Shown here: piece after piece, positions 30,883-42,130 of the stretch
Layout: every line of letters begins with the position of its first letter
Position numbering within the stretch: the first letter of the stretch is position 1
DNA from: Blakeslea trispora
Taxonomy: Eukaryota > Mucoromycota > Mucoromycetes > Mucorales > Choanephoraceae
NCBI GenBank assembly: GCA_025331445.1
Contig: JAIWNE010000036.1
Span: 62,001-126,000 of the forward strand
Direction: 5' to 3'
DNA length: 64,000 nt
Program-made: the position numbers and the translations under genes
The notes under the pieces: model-generated
What the model was told of the DNA's origin: nothing
Database searches by the model: none
Seen by the model: the letters and a program-made list of their open reading frames with translations, nothing else

Positions 30883-33800
30883 ATGATCATGAATTTAGAC
30901 AACGATATGGCCCATTTATTCTTACACGATGGTGTATCCTCGGATACCCAATTTAACCCCCCGGACTCCTCTTTTAAACCCTTTCCTCTCAAAATCGCAA
31001 CCCTGAACTGTCGTGGTTTGCGCAAATCCGCTAACCCTACCACTAGCTCTCAGTTCATTCGTTATCTTCGTACTCTCTCCTTAGACATTATTGCTCTTCA
31101 AGAGACACATGCTATTTCCACTGATATCGAAGCTCGATTTCATACACAGTTTCAAGCTGTGGATAGCATTTGGACTCCACACTGTGGTCTTGTCTCTTTC
31201 TCTCCAAGTATCTCCTTTTCTGAGATCGTTAAGAGCCCTTGTGGCCGTCTCATTACCGCAACTGTATCGCATGTCTCGAATCTGTTTGATCCTATCGCTA
31301 TCAGTGTCCTGTATGCTCCAGCGGATCGTAGGGCGCGGTACCCTTTCTTACAGAATTTAATCCAGTCGCTTTCTTCCTCTCGTATCTTACCTTCTCAACC
31401 TTTACGGCATATTCTGCTTGGTGATTTCAACTATTCTGTCGCCTCAAGCACTAATGCTAGAACTCGACGAAGCAAAGCTCCTACCCCTTGGCTGCATCAT
31501 ATCGATCAGTACTATGCCGACGCCATCACTCCGCGTAAGCACTCGCCTCAGGCCACTTTTTGTCGGGGATCGTCACAATCATGCATTGACTACATATACG
31601 TTTCAAATGACCTTCTCCCCTCCCGCACCTATGGATCTGTCTCATTCATGAACCCCGTTTGGACGGATCATTTCTTGGTTAAAGTTCACTTACAGCTAAT
31701 ACCATCATCTGTCTCTGACTCCATGAAGCAGACTGGTAAGGGTATCTGGCGAGCTCATCCAGGCCTAGCTAAGGATCCGGCTTTTGGCACAAGGCTAGCT
31801 GCAGCTCTCTCGCAGACAGTCTCTTCCTTTCCTGATTGGTATTACCCCACTTTGCAATGGGAATCTATCAAGAACACCGCACGATCAGTGGCTCAGTCCT
31901 ACTCCCGCCAGAAGTCGTATTCGTTTAAAAAAGCCGAACAAACACTTCAGGTAAGACGTAGAATTTTGTTGAAGCTCATCAATCGCTTTCCCGAACGCAC
32001 TAAAGATGTATCGCCTCAACTCCGGGTGATTGAAGGTCAACTCCAGCAACTGCAACAGTATCATACTGAAACATTGGCATTGCGTGCTGGCATTCGTTGG
32101 AGAGAACTGGGCGAGACATCCGCCGGGTACTTAAAACGGACTGTCCAACAGAGGGCATCTCGCAGCCTTATCCCTCCTTTGCTGCATCCTGAGACAGGAG
32201 CTCTCAGCACGTGTCGTGAAGACATGCTGGATGCTTCTGCCTGCTTTTATCGAAATTTGTACACTCCAGATGATATTGACCAGTCGTCGGTGGATGATCT
32301 CCTTTCTCACATCCCTGACTCGGTCAAACTTTCTGCTGAGGCCCAAGAAGACTTGACGACTCCTTTCACCATCAATGATCTCTTGGAAGGTGTTAACCGT
32401 TCCCCAAAGAAGAGTAGTCCTGGTACTGACGGCCTACCGTATGAAATATTACAATTAATTTTTCTTCACCCTGACTGTCAATCGATTGCTCTCCGTGTTT
32501 TCAACGATGTTTTGGCATATGGATTCTTTCCTTCCTCATGGATGGATACTTCTGTCTCTCTCTTGCCAAAAAAGGGGTCTTTAGCTGATCTTCGAAACTG
32601 GCGTCCCATCTCTCTCATCAATACCGATGCAAAGGTCTTTACCAGACTCATCAACAGTCGTGTCGTTGAGTGTGCATCTTCTCTGATCACGCCATATCAA
32701 ACTGGGTTTGTTCGAGGCCGTTTCATTGCCGATAATGGTCTACTAATGAAACTAGCCATGGACTATGCTCGCCAAACAAGTTCTCCTGCAATTGGACTGT
32801 TTCTTGACCAAGAGAAAGCATATGACAGAGTACATCCCGACTACCTTCGACAGGTGTTGCTCCGGTTTGGCTTTCCTCAGAGCTTAGTCACCTCTTTGAC
32901 GACATTGTTCTTTGACACACAGCTTCGACTTAATGTCAATGGGTTTCTTTCGTCTCCTGTTCCGCAGCTCCGTGGCCTTCGTCAGGGTGATCCAATCTCC
33001 CCTGTTCTGTTCAACCTCGCCTTTGAACCACTGCTGCGAAGTGTTCTCAATGATCCTGGCTTCACTGGACTGCATCTTCCACGACCACGCCCTTCTTGCT
33101 CTGGCGCCCCCCTCAAACTGTTGGCTTATGCTGATGACATTGTGTGTTTTCTGAACAACCCTAATGACCTCACCATTCTTCAGCACCTGCTGCATAAGTA
33201 CTCGAAGGCATCCAACGCTGTAGTCAACTTTCATAAAACTCAAGCATTCTCTCTTTCTGGTCGGCCTCTGTCTTCACCTACCTCTATTTGGAGAGAACCC
33301 TTAACGTCACACCATATTTTGCAATGGCACGATTGCTTGGCAGCACAACCTTTGGTTTATCTGGGTTATCCACTGACTACCTCGGTCCAGCAGCGGGATG
33401 CTTTTTGTGCCGAGTTGCTGTCGAAAATCCAAACAGCTTGCTCCTTACACTCCCATCGCTCTCTGTCATTTCGGGGTAGAGCCCTTGTTGTCAATTCTTT
33501 GATCCTCTCTCGGTTATGGCATATTCTTCGGGTGACCTCACTTCCTGCTGCCTTATTCACCAAAGTTCGATCTCTGATCTCCCAGTTCATGAATCGTCAG
33601 GTCTTTCCCAAACTGAGTTTTGCCGTCATGTGCCGCCCACGTCGCCAGGGTGGCCTCGGTCTACTTGATCCGCGAGTGCAACAGCACACACTTCAACTCC
33701 GTTGGCTTAAACCCCTTTTGCTGCCTTCTTTAAGTTGGGACGATTCTATTCTTCTTCCTCGTCTGGTCGATTGGCTGATTCATTGTTCCTCCTCCTCTTC

Positions 33801-34893
33801 TCTGGTCGCAACTGATCATTGGTCTCACCTGGATTGTCGTCTGGCTTTTGTATTTCCTTCCCTTCGACATCCTTCATTAACTGGATTCCATAACGTTTTC
33901 TCTCTTCTTTTCAAAGCGTTAGATGCTCTACCCCGATCGTTTGAGTCGATAGTAGTGAGCCCTGCCACTTGCCTTTGTCTTCCACTCTCTGCGGTGATCA
34001 TACCCCCACAGGATCTTGTGATATCCCCTACCCTCCTCCGATTGTCTTGTTCTATGCTCTACTTCTTCGATTCTGCTACTCAACGGTTGCAGCCAAAATC
34101 AAGCCCTCAATTGACTGCTCATCCGACACTCTGTCGACGTTTTTTGAACCAGGTCCGCTCGAACCTCATCAAATTACAATCCTTTTTTGTGAAGGCATGT
34201 ATTCCACCAGCCTACGCATCCATCGGATCCAGGCCTTTTGTCCCTCTCACTACCCCTCTGCTGGTGGCAGCTGACCCATTTCTCATAGCCTTAGGCTTTA
34301 TCCCAGATGGTGACGATCTCCTAATGTCCTCAAAGGATTATCGATCACTTCTTGAAGTTCATGCAAATGTGTCTCGTTTGTCCTCGAGAGTGTGGAAGTT
34401 CTTTTGGAGGCTCCCTCTTTCCCATTCTGGTCGCAATATCTGGTATCGTCTCCTCTTGGGTAAGATCCCTTGTCGGGCAGTTCTGCACAAATTGGTCCCA
34501 TCTTTCTTTGACTCTCCACTCTGCCTACTATGTGGCACAGATGATGATACTCTCGACCACTTTCTCTGGCTTTGTCCCATTAAGCTCACAGTGTGGTCAA
34601 CCTTATGGTCTCTTTTTTTCAAGGACTCGTTCTCTATTGATGCACTCTCCAGGACTTTTACTTCTTGCACCTTTCCTGTCACACTTGCTTCATCACCCAT
34701 AGCGGACTCTAGCAGTGTCTTTGGCTCTATACTTGTTTGTATCTGGCGCGCACACTGGGCCTTTGTCTTCTCAAACAAACCCTTTGTCTCATCATCTGTG
34801 GTGGCTGATGTCATAAGGCAAGTTTCCGTCTCTCAACAAGAACACCTTATCAAATCGGGCTCATCTCACGCTCCGCTTTTTCTACTTGAATAA
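30883..34893 (+). CDS. LINE ORF2: AP-type endonuclease, reverse transcriptase, zinc-binding C-terminus
   Basis: A 1336-residue replication protein for target-primed reverse transcription. The N-terminal AP-type endonuclease shows TLNCRGL, IALQETHA, LLGDFNY, IDYIYVSN and WTDHFLV. The central RT shows FLDQEKAYDRVHPDYL, GLRQGDPISPVLFNLAFEP and the catalytic LLAYADDIVCF. The C-terminal zf-RVT-like motif is CRAVLH...CLLCGTDDDTLDHFLWLCP. The first ATG in frame is at 30883; the frame is open upstream to 30856 without ATG. Lack of RNase H and presence of the CCHC tail resemble L1/Tad-type LINEs; the exact clade was not determined. Intact, so possibly active. Confidence 0.93.
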   Translation: MIMNLDNDMAHLFLHDGVSSDTQFNPPDSSFKPFPLKIATLNCRGLRKSANPTTSSQFIRYLRTLSLDIIALQETHAISTDIEARFHTQFQAVDSIWTPHCGLVSFSPSISFSEIVKSPCGRLITATVSHVSNLFDPIAISVLYAPADRRARYPFLQNLIQSLSSSRILPSQPLRHILLGDFNYSVASSTNARTRRSKAPTPWLHHIDQYYADAITPRKHSPQATFCRGSSQSCIDYIYVSNDLLPSRTYGSVSFMNPVWTDHFLVKVHLQLIPSSVSDSMKQTGKGIWRAHPGLAKDPAFGTRLAAALSQTVSSFPDWYYPTLQWESIKNTARSVAQSYSRQKSYSFKKAEQTLQVRRRILLKLINRFPERTKDVSPQLRVIEGQLQQLQQYHTETLALRAGIRWRELGETSAGYLKRTVQQRASRSLIPPLLHPETGALSTCREDMLDASACFYRNLYTPDDIDQSSVDDLLSHIPDSVKLSAEAQEDLTTPFTINDLLEGVNRSPKKSSPGTDGLPYEILQLIFLHPDCQSIALRVFNDVLAYGFFPSSWMDTSVSLLPKKGSLADLRNWRPISLINTDAKVFTRLINSRVVECASSLITPYQTGFVRGRFIADNGLLMKLAMDYARQTSSPAIGLFLDQEKAYDRVHPDYLRQVLLRFGFPQSLVTSLTTLFFDTQLRLNVNGFLSSPVPQLRGLRQGDPISPVLFNLAFEPLLRSVLNDPGFTGLHLPRPRPSCSGAPLKLLAYADDIVCFLNNPNDLTILQHLLHKYSKASNAVVNFHKTQAFSLSGRPLSSPTSIWREPLTSHHILQWHDCLAAQPLVYLGYPLTTSVQQRDAFCAELLSKIQTACSLHSHRSLSFRGRALVVNSLILSRLWHILRVTSLPAALFTKVRSLISQFMNRQVFPKLSFAVMCRPRRQGGLGLLDPRVQQHTLQLRWLKPLLLPSLSWDDSILLPRLVDWLIHCSSSSSLVATDHWSHLDCRLAFVFPSLRHPSLTGFHNVFSLLFKALDALPRSFESIVVSPATCLCLPLSAVIIPPQDLVISPTLLRLSCSMLYFFDSATQRLQPKSSPQLTAHPTLCRRFLNQVRSNLIKLQSFFVKACIPPAYASIGSRPFVPLTTPLLVAADPFLIALGFIPDGDDLLMSSKDYRSLLEVHANVSRLSSRVWKFFWRLPLSHSGRNIWYRLLLGKIPCRAVLHKLVPSFFDSPLCLLCGTDDDTLDHFLWLCPIKLTVWSTLWSLFFKDSFSIDALSRTFTSCTFPVTLASSPIADSSSVFGSILVCIWRAHWAFVFSNKPFVSSSVVADVIRQVSVSQQEHLIKSGSSHAPLFLLE

Positions 34894-35303
34894 CCAATCC
34901 ATTTACTTTCACAAAACCAAAAACCCTTAAAAACATTTTAAAATTTAGAAAACCCAAAAACATGCATGTGACTTGATATCCATCGTCACTTAATAAACAA
35001 GAGCTTGATGCTCCATATAAAAAAAAAAAAAAGGTTAGAGTATAAAGTATCCATAGGATCAAACGCCGCAGAGATGTGCTGATTCATCATGTTTCAAAAA
35101 CCAAAATTATGCATCCTTTTTGGCAATTGCATTTACTCCGATGAAAATTTGTATGACTTTCAAGATGAGAAATAGATGCTTTTCTTTCTTTTATTAATAT
35201 ATGTATATATAGATAGAGAGATATAAATTATGTATAGAAGGCATATAGACATTAAAGGATTTCGTATAGTTGTTTACATATTAAATTAGGGTGAATTAGG
35301 TGC

Positions 35304-36065
35304 TTAGATTTTGTTTAGTTTCTGTTGTAGTAGCATTTTACGTTTAAACTCCTGGACTCGATTGTCTGCCTCTCTTTGAACTCTTCTGGCCCACTCATCG
35401 TCAAGACGTGAAGGATCGCTTATCATTCTTTCGACAATATCATCAAACCGGCTTCTGTATTTGGATTTCAAAATATCGAAATTACGCTGATATTCAGCAA
35501 TCATGCGTTCTTTCTGTAGCTCAAACTGCTCAATGCATAGTGTCAATTGTTGGTCATATTGTTCTTGTTCGACTTGCTGTCGATACAGTGACATTGCTTG
35601 AGGATATTGATCAAGCAAGAAAAGCATAGCTTCTCGGTCATCATCAACTGGTAACTGCTGTTGCTCTTGTTCCTTCAACGCTCTCTCTAGTCTCTTTATG
35701 CGCATTGATTGTGCTCCAAGTTGCCTTTTTATTAATTCTATGTAAGCATCATCTGTTTTTGTTGAGTTAGGTGAGGCCTCTATCACATCTGCAAACACAG
35801 CCTTTAGTTTTGCTAATAGATCCTCTTGCCGGGTTTCGCTCGATAATTGAGCAGGACTAAAAGGTGTTGGTTTGGCTTTGTCTTGTTGTTCAATTGTCGC
35901 TGTCTTACTCGGCCTTGCTATTCTCGTCGGTTTTTTTAGTAGACTTTTGTTTGATGACCTGTCATCTCGACTTGAAGATCTCTGTGTGCTTCTGTCCGAG
36001 AAATCTGAATGTGGTGATGCCGAGGGTTCAGCTCTTTTGACATTCATATGTACCAAAATGGACAT
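35304..36065 (-). CDS. Coiled-coil protein of unknown function
   Basis: A 253-residue single-exon ORF. Residues 1-95 are Ser/Arg/Lys-rich and probably disordered (DFSDRSTQRSSSRDDRSSN). Residues about 120-250 are Gln/Glu/Arg-rich helix with coiled-coil character (RIKRLERALKEQEQQQ, READNRVQEFKRKMLLQQK). No enzymatic motif or membrane segment is seen, and I do not recognise the family. The ATG at 36065 is the first in frame, preceded by an A/T-rich leader. The downstream LINE insertion ends about 270 bp past its stop and does not interrupt it. Confidence 0.6.
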   Translation of the reverse strand: MSILVHMNVKRAEPSASPHSDFSDRSTQRSSSRDDRSSNKSLLKKPTRIARPSKTATIEQQDKAKPTPFSPAQLSSETRQEDLLAKLKAVFADVIEASPNSTKTDDAYIELIKRQLGAQSMRIKRLERALKEQEQQQLPVDDDREAMLFLLDQYPQAMSLYRQQVEQEQYDQQLTLCIEQFELQKERMIAEYQRNFDILKSKYRSRFDDIVERMISDPSRLDDEWARRVQREADNRVQEFKRKMLLQQKLNKI

Positions 36066-37025
36066 AATAAGTAAAAAGATAAAAGTAAGAAAAAAAAAGT
36101 ATGAATAGGCCCTTACACTTTCAATTTTTTTTTTTTTTTTTGAAAAAATAAAAGGGATCTTTTGACACGTGTTTTTAGATCATAACTGCTGAAAGATTAC
36201 CGTTTTGGTCATTTCTTTTCTTTTTTCTTTTTTGTGAGAATAATTTGCTTCATGTTCCTATCAATGTCAGGAACTTTGCAATAGCCAATCAATGCATCAC
36301 AATATTATAAAGCATATACGGGTTATGTCTTCATTTATCCATACAAAAAGGAGGAACAAAGGGGAGGCAAAATTCAATCAAGTACAAGTTATCCAGCATA
36401 GTCTATGTGGTGCATTATGCTTTGTTTGAGAATGCTTTGTTCATAAAAAGAAAAAAAAAAGAGAATATGTTTATCAGGACCAAGTCAAAAAATGAAGATA
36501 AGGGATTTAAAGAAGAGTTGAATAGACTCAAACTGTTAGCAAACTTTAGGCTTTGACAATCAAGAAAACCAGACTTAGCGAGAATTGTAAACAAGACATT
36601 GTTACCAATATTTTAGACCTCCCGTTTAAAGGGATCTTCCTCTTTTGAAGCTAGTCTTTTCTACGAGTCAGAATTATTCAATTTGAATGGATGAGCAAAA
36701 AACCAACATGGTAATATCAAAAACTCATTAGGAATCTCTGGAACTCTTTGCATATGAAGGCTTTGTTCTCCGGGCAAACAGTTCATAGCAAAAATACATG
36801 TAGTGTATCAAATAGTAGTAATGCATCCAAGATCTTCTGTTTGGGACAAATCTTTATGGTGGTTCATCAAAATCGCTGTCTTGAATAAGGACAACCTATT
36901 CGTTTGCATTTTAAGTAGCTCCCATTTCCTGCATCATCAATAGCATCATCTAGTCTTCAAATAAAACTCAGAGTAGTAACAACATCACAGCTACTGACGA
37001 TACCAGCCATATATGCACCAGTGCG
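36066..37025. other. Intergenic region
   Basis: No gene, RNA or repeat could be supported. A/T-rich, with a long T-run at about 36126-36141. Confidence 0.4.
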
Positions 37026-37027
37026 TA

Positions 37028-37113
37028 CAGTGGGGTTGCAAAAAAATAAGATAGAAATTTGGACTAAGTTCAGTCGAAGCTTTTATCTTATTTTTTGCAG
37101 CTCGGTTGCACAA
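37028..37113. mobile_element. MITE, family A copy 2 (short)
   Basis: The left end TA|CAGTGGGGTTGCAAAAAAAT continues AAGATAGAAA. The right end TTTTATCTTATTTTTTGCAG, followed by CTCGGTTGCACA, is the inverted counterpart. The ends match the family at 8345-8602. Only about 25 bp of interior remain, so this is an internally deleted copy. The right-hand TA is lost. Confidence 0.6.
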
Positions 37114-37992
37114 CAGCAACAATATGCATAAAAGAATCAAACGTAATCATGATTACTATCAATAGCGCAACACAAAGCTAAATAACATTGTCTGAATCAT
37201 CTTTCTAAGAGTCAGCAACCCACTACCATTACCGCAGCACACCTGGTTCAAATTACTAAAGAAATTATTCAAAAAGTCTTGTTGCCCTATATACTGATAC
37301 GTTTTTACAATATCATGATTTCAAAATTTCATATCTAATAAGCTTTTGACTTTTATTACAAAAGTTAGTCAAGTCCTTTTTTTTTTGATAAAGAAATAGA
37401 TAGAAGTCGAATTGAATAAAAGGATTTGATCAAACATCAGGAGTTGGAAATTCTGTAAGGGGGATACCATTTGGATTACTTTGATTTGATTTAATGATGA
37501 CTTCTGTTCCTAAGTAGTATACGTGATCTACTTTAGACATTTTATAAAGATCCGGATTGGCTGGCGAAAAAAGAGTGTAAACTTCAAGTCTGAATCCATA
37601 TTACCAAAAGTTAGAGTTTTGACCTTTTAACGGCTGCATACAGGCAAGACTCTCTTAGAGAAGCTCTGCATTTTTCAGTGTTTCTGCCTTTGCTTTGGTT
37701 AAGATTACTCTATGCAGCTTGCCTCATCAAATGAATTGGGGTCATTTGTTTTTTATGAAAATCAATTTTCTTATACTTTTTCAGCACGCTTTTTGTAATA
37801 TCATTCTGTATTGTATTTGTGGCTTTTAAACAGATAACTAAATTGAGAGAGAGGTAAAGTGAAAGCAAAATAACAGAACGTTAGACCAAATTGAAAAAAA
37901 TGCAGGAACAAACTATAATCAATAAAGATTCAAAAATGATTTTTCTTTTAAGAAGCGAACATTGGGTATTCGACTAAAGCAAATTTAGACTG
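37114..37992. other. Intergenic region upstream of the transporter gene
   Basis: Nothing supported beyond A/T-rich DNA. A GAGAGAG tract lies near 37846. Confidence 0.4.
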
Positions 37993-39803
37993 ATGAAAAG
38001 CAAACATGAGGGGGTAAGACTACTGCAGAATCCTTTTCTACTCATATTATATACCTCCTTTGTTTTGCCGTTTGTTCTTTCTTTCCTTTTCCTCCTTTCC
38101 TTCAGAGAAAAGAGACTACTTGTCAACAATCCTCATGACCTACCATATTGTAGCCAAGATGCTTTATGTTACTGTCTATCCAATACAAGGCTCATTTACA
38201 GCATTCATGCCTTTGCTCTATAGTCAAGTGCTACACATGAACTATCATCAAATTGGTTTTCTTTTAGCTGTTACACCTTTTGTTCAGATGGTGGCATGTC
38301 CCTTTTGGATTCAAGCGGTCGATAGATATCCCAAGTGGCACGGCTCGCTGATGGGTATGTTAACAATGATAGGAGGACTAAGTATCTTCATCATTTGTTT
38401 TTTGCCAGAATGGATAACTATAAGCGATAGTTCTCAGTCACTTGTCATGATGATAGTGTTTATCTGTTGCTTTGTGTTTGCCTTTACTACAAGCCCTTTA
38501 CCTACCTTGGTTGATAGCATCGTTGTCAAAGTTGTGGACAATCATTTTGTTTTTTATGGTAATCAAAAGAAAGAGAAAATACATTCAGTGTCTTGTTTCC
38601 CTCCAAAATATTTGTAACAAAAAACAATCGAAAATCACAATCATATGACTCAGGCAATCAACGTGTATTGGGAACAATATCGACCATCTTTCACATCTTG
38701 ATGATTGGAGTGACGGTTTCTATGTACAACTTACAAGTCGCTTTTGGTATTTTTTTTGTGGAGCTAGTGTTATTCGTATCACTTTCGGTAGCTGTTCATA
38801 TGATAATAACAAGCAAAGAAACACATGATGACGAAAGCACTCTGCTTAGCAACAACCTACCAAGCTATCATCTAATAACTCAGCCAAACACTTCCAGAGC
38901 CACGGGTTCGTTTCCAGGCACGGCACTTCGCATCGCATTTAATATACAAACAAAAGCCAATGAAGCCTTACATATATCAGGTGTCTTGCCCTCTCTGGGA
39001 CTTTTATTGTCTTCGGTTCCAACTACAAATCTTTCGCTTTGTGCTATAGGAGCTTTGTATCGAAAAAGCAATTGGCCTGAAAAAAGGATCTTGATGTCTA
39101 TGCTTGTCTACACCTTCATGATTTCGACTTTTCTCTATAGCCTGGCTCATGCTATGATAAATCAGTTCCTATTCTTATTATTAACCGATCTAGGTATCAA
39201 TCCATTGTTGTTAGGGTTAACCAAATCTATAGGTAGTTTAGTGGAAATGTCAGCTTTTTGGCTCTCTAGAAAAGTATTGTTTTTGTTTGAGAAAAAAAAT
39301 GACAACAACAAAGATACAGACCTAACTTCTTACGCTGTATGCTACGTTAGTTATTGGATAAATTTAGTATCAACTTACTCATGATCATGGTTTACCTGGC
39401 TTTCTTTTTTCACGCTGTAATCTACACGTGTTTAAGTGCTTATGATACTAGAACGACGAGTATTGTTTTTATGCTTCAGATTTTAAATGGTACGTAGCAC
39501 TTTGGTTGTTTTACATATATATCCGCTAATGATCGTTTTCATTAAAAAAAAAAAGATTTCGCATATGCCATGACTTGGGCCATCGCAATGACTGAGATTG
39601 ACAGTTTTTTTCCTATCGACCAACAACTTGTAGCGAAAGGTATTTTTGCTGTCCTCTTTTGCGGTCTCGGTTGCGCTATAGGTTGTTTGTCAGGCGGGCT
39701 TGTTTATGGTTCTTATGGCTCTATAAAATTATTTCAAATAGCTGCCTTCACAGGAAGTGTAAGCTTAATAGTGTTTCTTACAGGAAGACGTCCAGCTCCT
39801 TGA
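37993..39803 (+). CDS. MFS-type multi-span transporter (MFS_1-like)
   Basis: Polytopic membrane protein with about twelve expected spans. The likely start MKSKHEG (37993) joins after an intron to KRDYLSTILMTYHIVAKMLYVTVYPIQGSFTAFMPLLY. A second intron (about 38560-38653) joins FYG to NQRVLGTISTIFHILMIG. The last exon starts near 39556 and ends ...FLTGRRPAP. The segments GFLLAVTPFVQMVACPFW and the pairs of hydrophobic helices resemble the MFS_1-like group. Around 39340-39390 the reading frame changes from SYWINL to INLLMIMVYLAFFFHAV, and no canonical intron restores phase. Either an unusual intron or an indel is present. Substrate is unknown. Confidence 0.6.
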
Positions 39804-40628
39804 TGTTTTTGTGTCACAAGAAAATAAGGAGAATTGAGGGAGAAAACCTAAAATTTCTTCCTGGTCTTTTACGAATAAAGTAATTTTCGAGATCTCATAC
39901 AAACATGCATTTGCATCTATAGATACATACACTCACATTGATTTATCTAAATGGCACATAGACTTACCAAGCCACCTTTTCATCAAATGGCACTACAATC
40001 TCATCTGTTTCTTACATATAGACAACTATCATTGTATAAAGCTATCCTTTGCCTTTTGTTTTTTTTCTCGATTTCTGCAAGCTGTACTACCCAATTTGGG
40101 ACTAAACTTTTGCTATACAAACGGACTTTTTGCGAATTTCCTAATAAATCTTGGCAGGTCCCCATTTTTTTTAGGTTCTACATAAAAGGATAGCTCATGC
40201 TTATAAGAAAATACATCTATCTTGAATGAGAAAAATCAGCTAATTTGTTCTTTTCCACTTTAACTTATTTGTAAATATATAATATACCCATTAGATTAAA
40301 ATGTTTTATATATGCTATAGTAATTGGCCCAAATTAACAGTTGTGTGTATACTTATAAATCATGACCAAACCTAAATAAGAAGGATTCAGCCAAATTGTA
40401 TAGCGATTAATCTGTTGGTTGAAGGTGTTAAAAAGTAACGAATAGAGGGCTGCATTATTTGGATTGGACATTCATCAACAAACGCATGCGATCATGAATG
40501 GTAACATAATATCTGTGTGAAGATCGATTCGCTTCAACTTCACTTTGTAACATTTGACTATGCCCCCCCCTCAAGGCAATTTTTATTTGTATATAAATAG
40601 GTTGACTAGTCATTCTTTCTTACCTTTC

Positions 40629-40660
<32 letters not shown>

Positions 40661-40782
40661 TTCTCTAACTCTCTCTAACTCTTTCTTTTCTTTTCTTTTT
40701 TACTTTCTTTTTCTCTGTTCATTTGTTCCTTACCATTTCTTTCTGATCTCTGTAAAATAAATAGGAAGAAAAGAAATTTCCT
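39804..40782. other. Intergenic region with CT-rich leader
   Basis: No gene supported. A pure CT-repeat at about 40628-40652 and further CT-rich DNA to 40740 precede the zinc-finger gene and probably belong to its promoter or 5' leader. Confidence 0.45.
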
Positions 40783-41467
40783 ATGTCCATCATACCTCCT
40801 CAGCTATTTGTTTCTTCCGAACTTTCATTGGAAAGGAAGGGCTTTGAAAATCAAAAAAGATATAGTTGCGACCAATGTCAAAAGCAATTTACTCGACCAA
40901 GTGCATTGCAGACACATGTATATACACATACAGGCGAAAAACCGCATGTGTGTGACATGTAAGTGTACATGAAAGAAACACCTGTAAACAAGCTGTTTAA
41001 CCTTGATTTACAGTGTCGGATGTGGTAGACGTTTTGCTGTGATCAGCAATCTTAGAAGGCATCTGAGGATACATAAGCCTACACATATACGAAGACGATT
41101 GACTGCTCAGGAGAGACGTGTATGCGTTGAAAGGCTCATCCAGAAATCAGGTGGTATGGTTGAAGATCATAACAATTATTATGGATCTCATCCCTCCAAA
41201 TATTATATTTTTTCATCGGCTTCGTCTTGTTCTTCAGGATCTCCATCGCCTAAATTATCGCCAACAACATCACCCACAACCTCGCCTTTGATAGAAAGCA
41301 ATGTTTATCGTTTCATTAAGCCCAAAGAAACCCGCCCTCTACCTCTTACAGTCAAATATCTATTAAGTAACAATACAGTGGTACCTCAACTACCTACCAA
41401 TCATCGTCTAACGAAGCCCAAACAAACAAGGTCATTGTACCTATCTGTAAAGAATATCCTGAATTAA
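40783..41467 (+). CDS. C2H2 zinc-finger protein, two fingers
   Basis: Exons 40783-40958 and 41014-41467 give 209 residues. Finger 1 is [20 protein letters not shown], then the linker TGEKPHV, then finger 2 [20 protein letters not shown], the intron splitting finger 2. Tandem TGEKP-linked fingers bind DNA, so a transcription factor is likely. The C-terminal half is Ser/Thr/Pro-rich ([14 protein letters not shown]) and carries a duplicated ~20-residue motif: R-[FL]-x-KPK-[EQ]-TR-x-L-x-L-[ST]-VK-x-[IL]-L, at residues about 155-175 and 187-207. Target genes are unknown. Confidence 0.85.
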
Positions 41468-42130
41468 GCTATCTTATTGTTTATGTGGCTATGTCATACC
41501 CTGTAGCTGCTGTTTATTTATTTATTTATTTCTCTTTTACTAAGTCTGCTTTCTCAAAAGAAGCAATCGTTATTTCACATATACACCTTGTTTCGTCCCG
41601 CCCTTTCGGATGTCTTTTTTCTTTCTTTCTCCTTCACTTCTCTTTGTCTCGTTAATATTGATTACCCACACTTCCCCTCATTGAATGATTTGATTTAGCG
41701 GGAGCTCAAAACAAACTTTCTTTAAGCTTTTGTATGACATGCAAAAGAAAAAAAAAAGATTCTCCTATACGCATTTACAAGTTCCACACCCTCTCCATAT
41801 GTACACCAGTATTCTCTTCCGACTTACTAAATAACAATAAGAAATCGTATCCCCCACTCTCTCTCTCTCTCTCTCTTTTTACCCTACGCTAAGTTAACGA
41901 TTTGCTCTACAAAAAATTCCATGTTCATTTGTCCTATGCAACAATGGCTACTTTTCTTATTTATTAGAGTGAATAACTGTATGTCTATATTAAACGCTTA
42001 TTTGCTTCTCTTTATTTTTTGACTTGTGTTTAGAGTTTGTCTAATTTTTTTTTTTTTTTTTTTTTTAATTTTTCTCTTAAAGATAACTAAGAGTTAACGT
42101 GCACACACACACAAAAAGCACAGAGACGAG
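41468..42130. other. Intergenic region
   Basis: CT-repeat at about 41857-41876 and a long T-run at about 42049-42066. No gene supported. Confidence 0.4.

Larger units (their letters stand above)
29412..35030 (+). mobile_element. LINE (non-LTR retrotransposon), near-intact, with target-site duplication
   Basis: Flanked by identical 14-bp copies of AAGGTTAGAGTATA at 29398-29411 and 35031-35044, and ends in an A-run at about 35018-35030. It contains a gag-like ORF1 and an endonuclease/RT ORF2. ORF1 begins two bases after the left duplication, so either the 5' UTR is virtually absent or the copy is slightly 5'-truncated. Both ORFs are open. Confidence 0.95.

Noticed and set aside
34359..34814. 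151-codon antisense ORF in the LINE ORF2
   Set aside because: Lies opposite the zinc-binding C-terminal region of ORF2 and has no recognisable features.
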